Source: Anagrus nilaparvatae (lineage: Eukaryota; Arthropoda; Insecta; Hymenoptera; Mymaridae). From it: a DNA stretch of 64,000 nt. The notes under the pieces were generated by a model. It saw only the letters and a list, made by a program, of their open reading frames with translations, was not told the origin of the DNA and did no database searches. Position numbers and translations under genes: made by a program. Positions 59,236 to 64,000 of this stretch are shown piece after piece (positions within the stretch are counted from its first letter, which is position 1; each line of letters begins with the position of its first letter). The stretch lies in the NCBI GenBank assembly GCA_022575985.1, contig JAKSXM010000137.1, positions 26,613,501 to 26,677,500 on the forward strand, in the 5' to 3' direction.

Positions 59236-62160
59236 TATACGATACATATTTCAAGGCCAATAAAAAGCGCTTCTTATAGGTTGCAAATAAGGGAACATTT
59301 ATCAGCAGGAAAATAAATTTTTAAATTTTTTGAATAAAAATATGTACTAAAATGAAATATATTAACTTTTATTAACTAAATTCAATTTCAGACTAATTTT
59401 GAAACTATTAATGTTAATTTACATATTTACGTAAAAAAATCTTTTTTTTTAAACTACAGAGACGGGTTTTTAGCCCTTAATATGCAAAAGTATGTCTTAA
59501 GGTCGTTCTTCCCAGGAAAATTCCGAATAAAGGTATATACAGTTAGCTAGAGGAAACTCTCAGGAATCCAATGGTATGGGTCACATAGTCGATAGTCGTG
59601 CAAAATTTTGAGATATCAGGGTACAAAGATAAGTAAATATTACATTAGTCTTATGGAGAAAATTCCGGAAGTTAATAATTTTTGCTACCAAATCGAGAAA
59701 TTCCCAATGGAGACAGCAATAAATTAAAAGTTCAAAGCTTAAAGAATTTATTGGTACTTTCCGAATATGAGGTATACGTGGGAAATTTTGCGTAATTAAA
59801 CGAAGAAAATTTTAAAACGCAGTTTTAGCAGACGGGACGCCATATTGTTTGTTTATTATATACAGCGCGCGAACTAATACTATTACTAGAAGCACAAATT
59901 TTAATAATATTATTTGTATTATTCTTTAGTTTATGGTAAATTATTTATTTATTTTCTATTAGTTTATTTTTTTAAAACAATTTTTTTTCATAAATAAACG
60001 CATAAACATCATTTAATAAAATATATTTCTTTTTATTCAATAAATAAAACACATTATAGTTTAAAGTTGTATTTTAAATTTATTCTTTCTGCAGAAGTAC
60101 TACGCGATTAAAAAACAATAATATATAAAATGTAAATTAGTAAAATAAAAAGATACTTATCATTAAACTTACGAATAATATTAGGAAAATTAATTTAATG
60201 AATAAAGAAAATATTTTTAACAAAATTTAATAGTTAAATTAATAATTTTTTTGTTAATTACTCAACGGATTCTGAATACTGGGAAGAACGACGTTAAATA
60301 ACGGGTAAAAAAATGTACCTAGTAATTCTAGGATATGATATTTCCGAATTTTTGGTATAGTAGAACGTTATTATGTTTTGGACATATACCAAACTTAATA
60401 TAAAAGGGCTAATAGACAAACATAAATAGCATTTGTATGCTTGAGTCCTCATGCGCCTACTTAAATAAAATTATACTGCTAAGTGAACTATTACGGTAAC
60501 AGGTACATTTGAGTCATTGAATATTGCAACAGCGTTTTCCAGTAAAGATTTCAAGGACAATACGAGGATTGGCTTTTAATATTCATCTAAGATCGACATC
60601 GAGAAATGTTAATTTAGATTTTTGGGTTGTTAAGTAGAAATTTGTCCTGGAAAATAAGTAGACAATCAATAAAAGAATAGGACTTAAAGTATCAAGGGTG
60701 AAAAAAGTTTTTGGTACTTGCGAAATTAGTTAGGATTTAAGGTGATGCTGGGCACGAATGATATGTGGTTACGCTAGTGTCTAAAGTTTTTCGTCCATTT
60801 TGCTTACCTGCATAGAAAGAGTGCGGAAAATTCGGGCAAGTTTTGCGCAAGAGTTTTCGGCTGGAAAAAAATCCATGCTTTTAATTGGAATTAGACCTGT
60901 ACTGATTTTTTCAGCTTTACTGAATCTATCTAACCCCAATATTCTGAAAATTGCAAAAAAACTTAAAATATTATAACTTTTCATAAAAAATTTTAATGTT
61001 TCAAGTAAAATATACTTTCAATAAAATTAAAATTTAAATTATCAAATAAATTCTTTTTTTCTCATACCAATTTTGAAACTATTACTGTTATTTGAAGTTA
61101 TATGATATTCCCGAGTTTTAGAAATAGTAGCATTGATATTTTGTTTTTACCATATACCACAAATTGGGTTCATGGGCAAAGATAAAAAGCTATTGTCGCA
61201 TTGGGGAGGCTGAAGTTCCCTATGCACCCGAATAAATTAACTACTACTGCTGAGTCATTTTTCAACAGTAACAGGTATATTTAAGTCATTGAATAGTGCA
61301 ACAGTGCATTCCCTGTAAATATTTGAAGCCCAATTCGAGGAATGGCTTATGATTTCCTTTGAGATTGATATAATTCTTTGAGACTTTATAATTTAGATTA
61401 TTTTGGTTGATGAATCCGAATTGGGGGCCCTAAAGTGGATAATAAGAAGAAACTAAAATATGTTAACGATATGGAGAAATTTTATCCTCTCATTGTCTAT
61501 CATTTTATTTGGTACTAATAATAATTAACAATTTTTAACGATAAGACGGAAAAAAAAAATATCGATAAAAAATTCATCATTTTGTTCAGTTTCTTGTTTT
61601 TTTTTTGTTGTTTTTTTGTATTTTTTTGTTAACATCATGGAACATCAACAATCAAAATCATGGTCGCATCAGGATCAACGTTTTAAAAAAGAAATGGTTG
61701 ATCTATGATTTTGGCGCAATTTAGGCGGCCAAACTTGTAGAATATGGGAATAAAAGAATGTGTTGGTGAATTAATAATCTAACCAAGGCGAGAATGAACT
61801 TTATAAGAATAATTAATATTCATTCAGGTTATTTTGATAAGAATTTAATCCGAACAAATTTGATTGAATTTATAAATTTAATTATACCTATATTATTATT
61901 GTAAGATATTAATAATTAAGAGTCTTTTTTTTTAAATTAATTAATTAGTTTGATCTATGCAACTCAACAACATACGTGATAATAATATATGAGCAGGTTT
62001 TTCAAATAAAAATATAGAAAATATGAGACCGTCAGGTTTACCGTCGAAAACTTATATATACATTATATGACTTTTTTGAAATAAAAAGTTTGCATGAACA
62101 AATTTAAAAATTTTAACATATTTATATAATTTAAATATAAAACAATAGTTCTTTATTTTT
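59236..62160. other. Gene-free repetitive DNA
   Basis: Contains diverged copies of minisatellite B surroundings (about 60480-60720 and 61250-61460). A weak copy of the left end of the 52754 insertion lies at about 60690-60880 (AAGTATCAAGGGTG, GCACGAATGATATG, TACGCTAGTGTCTAAAG). A 23-codon frame at 61638-61709 (MEHQQSKSW...) has no recognisable relative. No gene is supported. Confidence 0.5.
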
Positions 62161-62165
62161 TTGCA

Positions 62166-62175
62166 TATATAAATA

Positions 62176-62207
<32 letters not shown>

Positions 62208-62283
62208 GGGTGGTTTTCATTGGAAGTGAATATTTATTTATTGTTTACGGCACAACACTAATTATATATATATATATATATAT
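62166..62283. repeat. Two (TA)n microsatellites
   Basis: TA runs at about 62180-62207 and 62262-62283 are separated by 55 bases of unique sequence. Confidence 0.85.
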
Positions 62284-62488
62284 AGATATTTTTTTTGTAT
62301 TTTAATGTTTATCAAGGTTCAAAAACCTAAAATTTTCAGTGTTACTGCTAAAAATGTAAAAATAAATATTCTACGTGTTATTCTTATGAGATTTTTTTAT
62401 TTTTGTAGACGGTGGTGACATTGGACGGTGGCGAAATTTTGAATGTATTATTGAAAAAACTTTGTATTGAAGCCATCAAATTTTCTCT

Positions 62489-62720
62489 CATGACGTCAGC
62501 CCCTATAAAAAGGGGGGTAAAAAGAGGGCCCCTCTAAAAAGGGGGTTAGGTTAGGTGGGCGAAGGGTGGGCCCATGACGTCAGTCCCTATAAAAAGAAGG
62601 GTTAAAAGGGGGCCCCTCTAAAAAGGGGGGTAAAAGGGGGGTTAGGTTAGGTGGGCCCAGGGGGGCCCATGACGTCAGCCCCTATAAAAAGGGGGGTAAA
62701 AACGGGGTTAGGTTAAGTTA
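62489..62720 (+). repeat. Three-copy GC-rich repeat with CATGACGTCA and TATAAAAA
   Basis: CATGACGTCAG starts at 62489, 62573 and 62668. Each is followed by CCCTATAAAAA, a GGGG.TAAAA run, and (in two of three) GGGCCCCTCTAAAAAG. TTAGGTTAGGTGGGC-type ends follow. The units are 84 and 95 bases long. TGACGTCA is a full CREB/ATF palindrome and TATAAAA a TATA box, but their role here is unknown. GC content contrasts sharply with the surroundings. Confidence 0.8.
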
Positions 62721-63460
62721 GATAAGGGATATACCCGTTTCTCGCCGGTAAACTTAATTTTTGGCTAAGCAGATGTTATTTATTTTTTATTTTACATCTT
62801 TTAAGCCAATCTCCAGATTCCTAGGTCACTTTCTGTAAAAGTTTCATGGAGACACTTAAATAAATACCTGCCAAAAAAAATAAATAACCACTGGATCGGA
62901 TATAATTTTTCCCCCTCTTCACGAATCCGTTAAAGTTTTTTTTTTAGTTAGAATTTCAAGAGATATAAGTCAGAAATCATGTTAAAAGGGGGGGGGGGAA
63001 ATTTTCCTATTGCCATCCGGTGGGTTTTTATATTCTTTATCAATTGCTGTGACCCATTTTTCATCAAACCCAGATTTAAAGATTTAAGAGTCTAGTATAC
63101 TTTTTCGAAAAATTTTTTTTTGTTTTCTAAGCGTTTCTTGTCATTCCGAGTCATTTAAGCAATACTTGTTTTTGTGCCTAAAAAGTAGTATTTTCTTGGC
63201 GTTTCACATCATTCTGAGTCATTTAAGTAATACTTTTTTTTATGGTCATAATAAATTTTTGGACTTCGGTGTACTTACTTTTTTATTCAATAACCCGAAA
63301 ATTTATTAATTTCTAGTAGTCTTTAGAGGAACTCCACCTAAAAATTAGGGCTTATCTATTTAAACGTAGGTTATTTATTCGAAAGAAATGAGACCAGAAT
63401 CCCTGTGTTAAATGTATTCTAGCATCCAAATTTAGTGTTTACGTAAGCTTGCTTTACGTA
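62721..63460. other. Gene-free DNA before the terminal satellite
   Basis: No coding signal. Two related segments at about 63110-63165 and 63180-63235 share GTTTC...TCATTC.GAGTCATTTAAG and AATACTT. A near-palindrome TTTACGTAAGC...GCTTTACGTAAA (63438-63463) abuts the start of the satellite. Confidence 0.5.
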
Positions 63461-64000
63461 AAGTTAGATAAGGTTAGGTTGCGTTAGGTTAAGTTAGATA
63501 AGGTTAGGTTGCGTTAGGTTAAGTTAGATAAGGTTAGGTTGCGTTAGGTTAAGTTAGATAAGGTTAGGTTGCGTTAGGTTAAGTTAGATAAGGTTAGGTT
63601 GCGTTAGGTTAAGTTAGATAAGGTTAGGTTGCGTTAGGTTAAGTTAGATAAGGTTAGGTTGCGTTAGGTTAAGTTAGATAAGGTTAGGTTGCGTTAGGTT
63701 AAGTTAGATAAGGTTAGGTTGCGTTAGGTTAAGTTAGATAAGGTTAGGTTGCGTTAGGTTAAGTTAGATAAGGTTAGGTTGCGTTAGGTTAAGTTAGATA
63801 AGGTTAGGTTGCGTTAGGTTAAGTTAGATAAGGTTAGGTTGCGTTAGGTTAAGTTAGATAAGGTTAGGTTGCGTTAGGTTAAGTTAGATAAGGTTAGGTT
63901 GCGTTAGGTTAAGTTAGATAAGGTTAGGTTGCGTTAGGTTAAGTTAGATAAGGTTAGGTTGCGTTAGGTTAAGTTAGATAAGGTTAGGTTGCGTTAGGTT
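63461..64000 (+). repeat. 30-base satellite, 18 identical copies, TTAGG-derived; continues past the window end
   Basis: The unit is AAGTTAGATA followed by AGGTTAGGTT and GCGTTAGGTT. Eighteen copies in a row (540 bases) show no difference, and the array is cut by the window end. Each unit holds two GTTAGG cores and degenerate versions (GTTAGATAAGG). The G-rich strand runs toward the window's 3' end, the orientation of a right-arm chromosome end. It could be a telomeric, subtelomeric or plain tandem satellite. Confidence 0.95.

Noticed and set aside
61638..61709. Small frame MEHQQSKSW... in the terminal repeat-rich region
   Set aside because: Only 23 codons, no Kozak or exon evidence, and no relative recognised. 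Sequence after its stop looks peptide-like (FWRNLGGQT) but this is too weak to call a pseudogene.
1..64000. tRNA, rRNA or other structured RNA genes
   Set aside because: I read both strands for tRNA A/B boxes and rRNA-like GC-rich blocks and saw none. A covariance-model scan would be needed to exclude small ones.

Overview
This window is eukaryotic nuclear DNA from an insect. I infer a hymenopteran, most likely a small, very AT-rich parasitoid wasp. The evidence is the extreme AT content, genes split by many short (about 60-80 base) GT-AG introns, animal-specific proteins (Dispatched, a PFTAIRE cyclin-dependent kinase, insulin-degrading enzyme), abundant insect DNA transposons, and TTAGG-type repeats. 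The exon chains were built by hand: each splice junction was chosen on GT/AG signals, reading frame and remembered family sequence. No alignment was run.

Conserved gene block (1-27618). On the minus strand lie the first three quarters of an insulysin gene (1-2869), prefoldin subunit 2 (8723-9391) and an Eip63E/CDK14-type kinase (12359-14591). On the plus strand lie dispatched (4241-8022), Nol6 (18535-22571) and a nuclear I-kappa-B-like ankyrin protein (25001-27618). The gap before Nol6 (16121-18351) holds a cluster of non-autonomous DNA transposons with readable target duplications, including one element nested in another.

Lipase and transposon region (28751-48833). Two lysosomal-acid-lipase-type genes lie in tandem. 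The first intron of the upstream lipase is swollen to 7.8 kb by a complete DNA transposon (29041-36299). This element has terminal inverted repeats of about 550 bases, an apparently intact D-D-E integrase, and an oppositely oriented, spliced gene for a 759-residue protein. That protein has a TDP-43-N-terminus-like segment and a Ser/Thr kinase domain. A 1 kb fold-back element sits inside its right repeat. I consider this kinase-carrying element the most unusual object in the window.

Accessory region (48834-64000). Two tandem copies of a deaminase-fold-like gene (49416-50105, and a truncated copy at 51838-52435) are followed by about 11.5 kb with no gene I can support. A truncated pogo/Tigger element splits the flank of the second copy. 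The gene-poor stretch contains a 4.5 kb insertion flanked by a perfect 16-base direct repeat, a short (TTAGG)n tract, two different 41-base minisatellites, a TGACGTCA-containing repeat, and finally 18 identical copies of a 30-base TTAGG-derived repeat running off the end of the window. The last 12 kb therefore look like subtelomeric or heterochromatic DNA.
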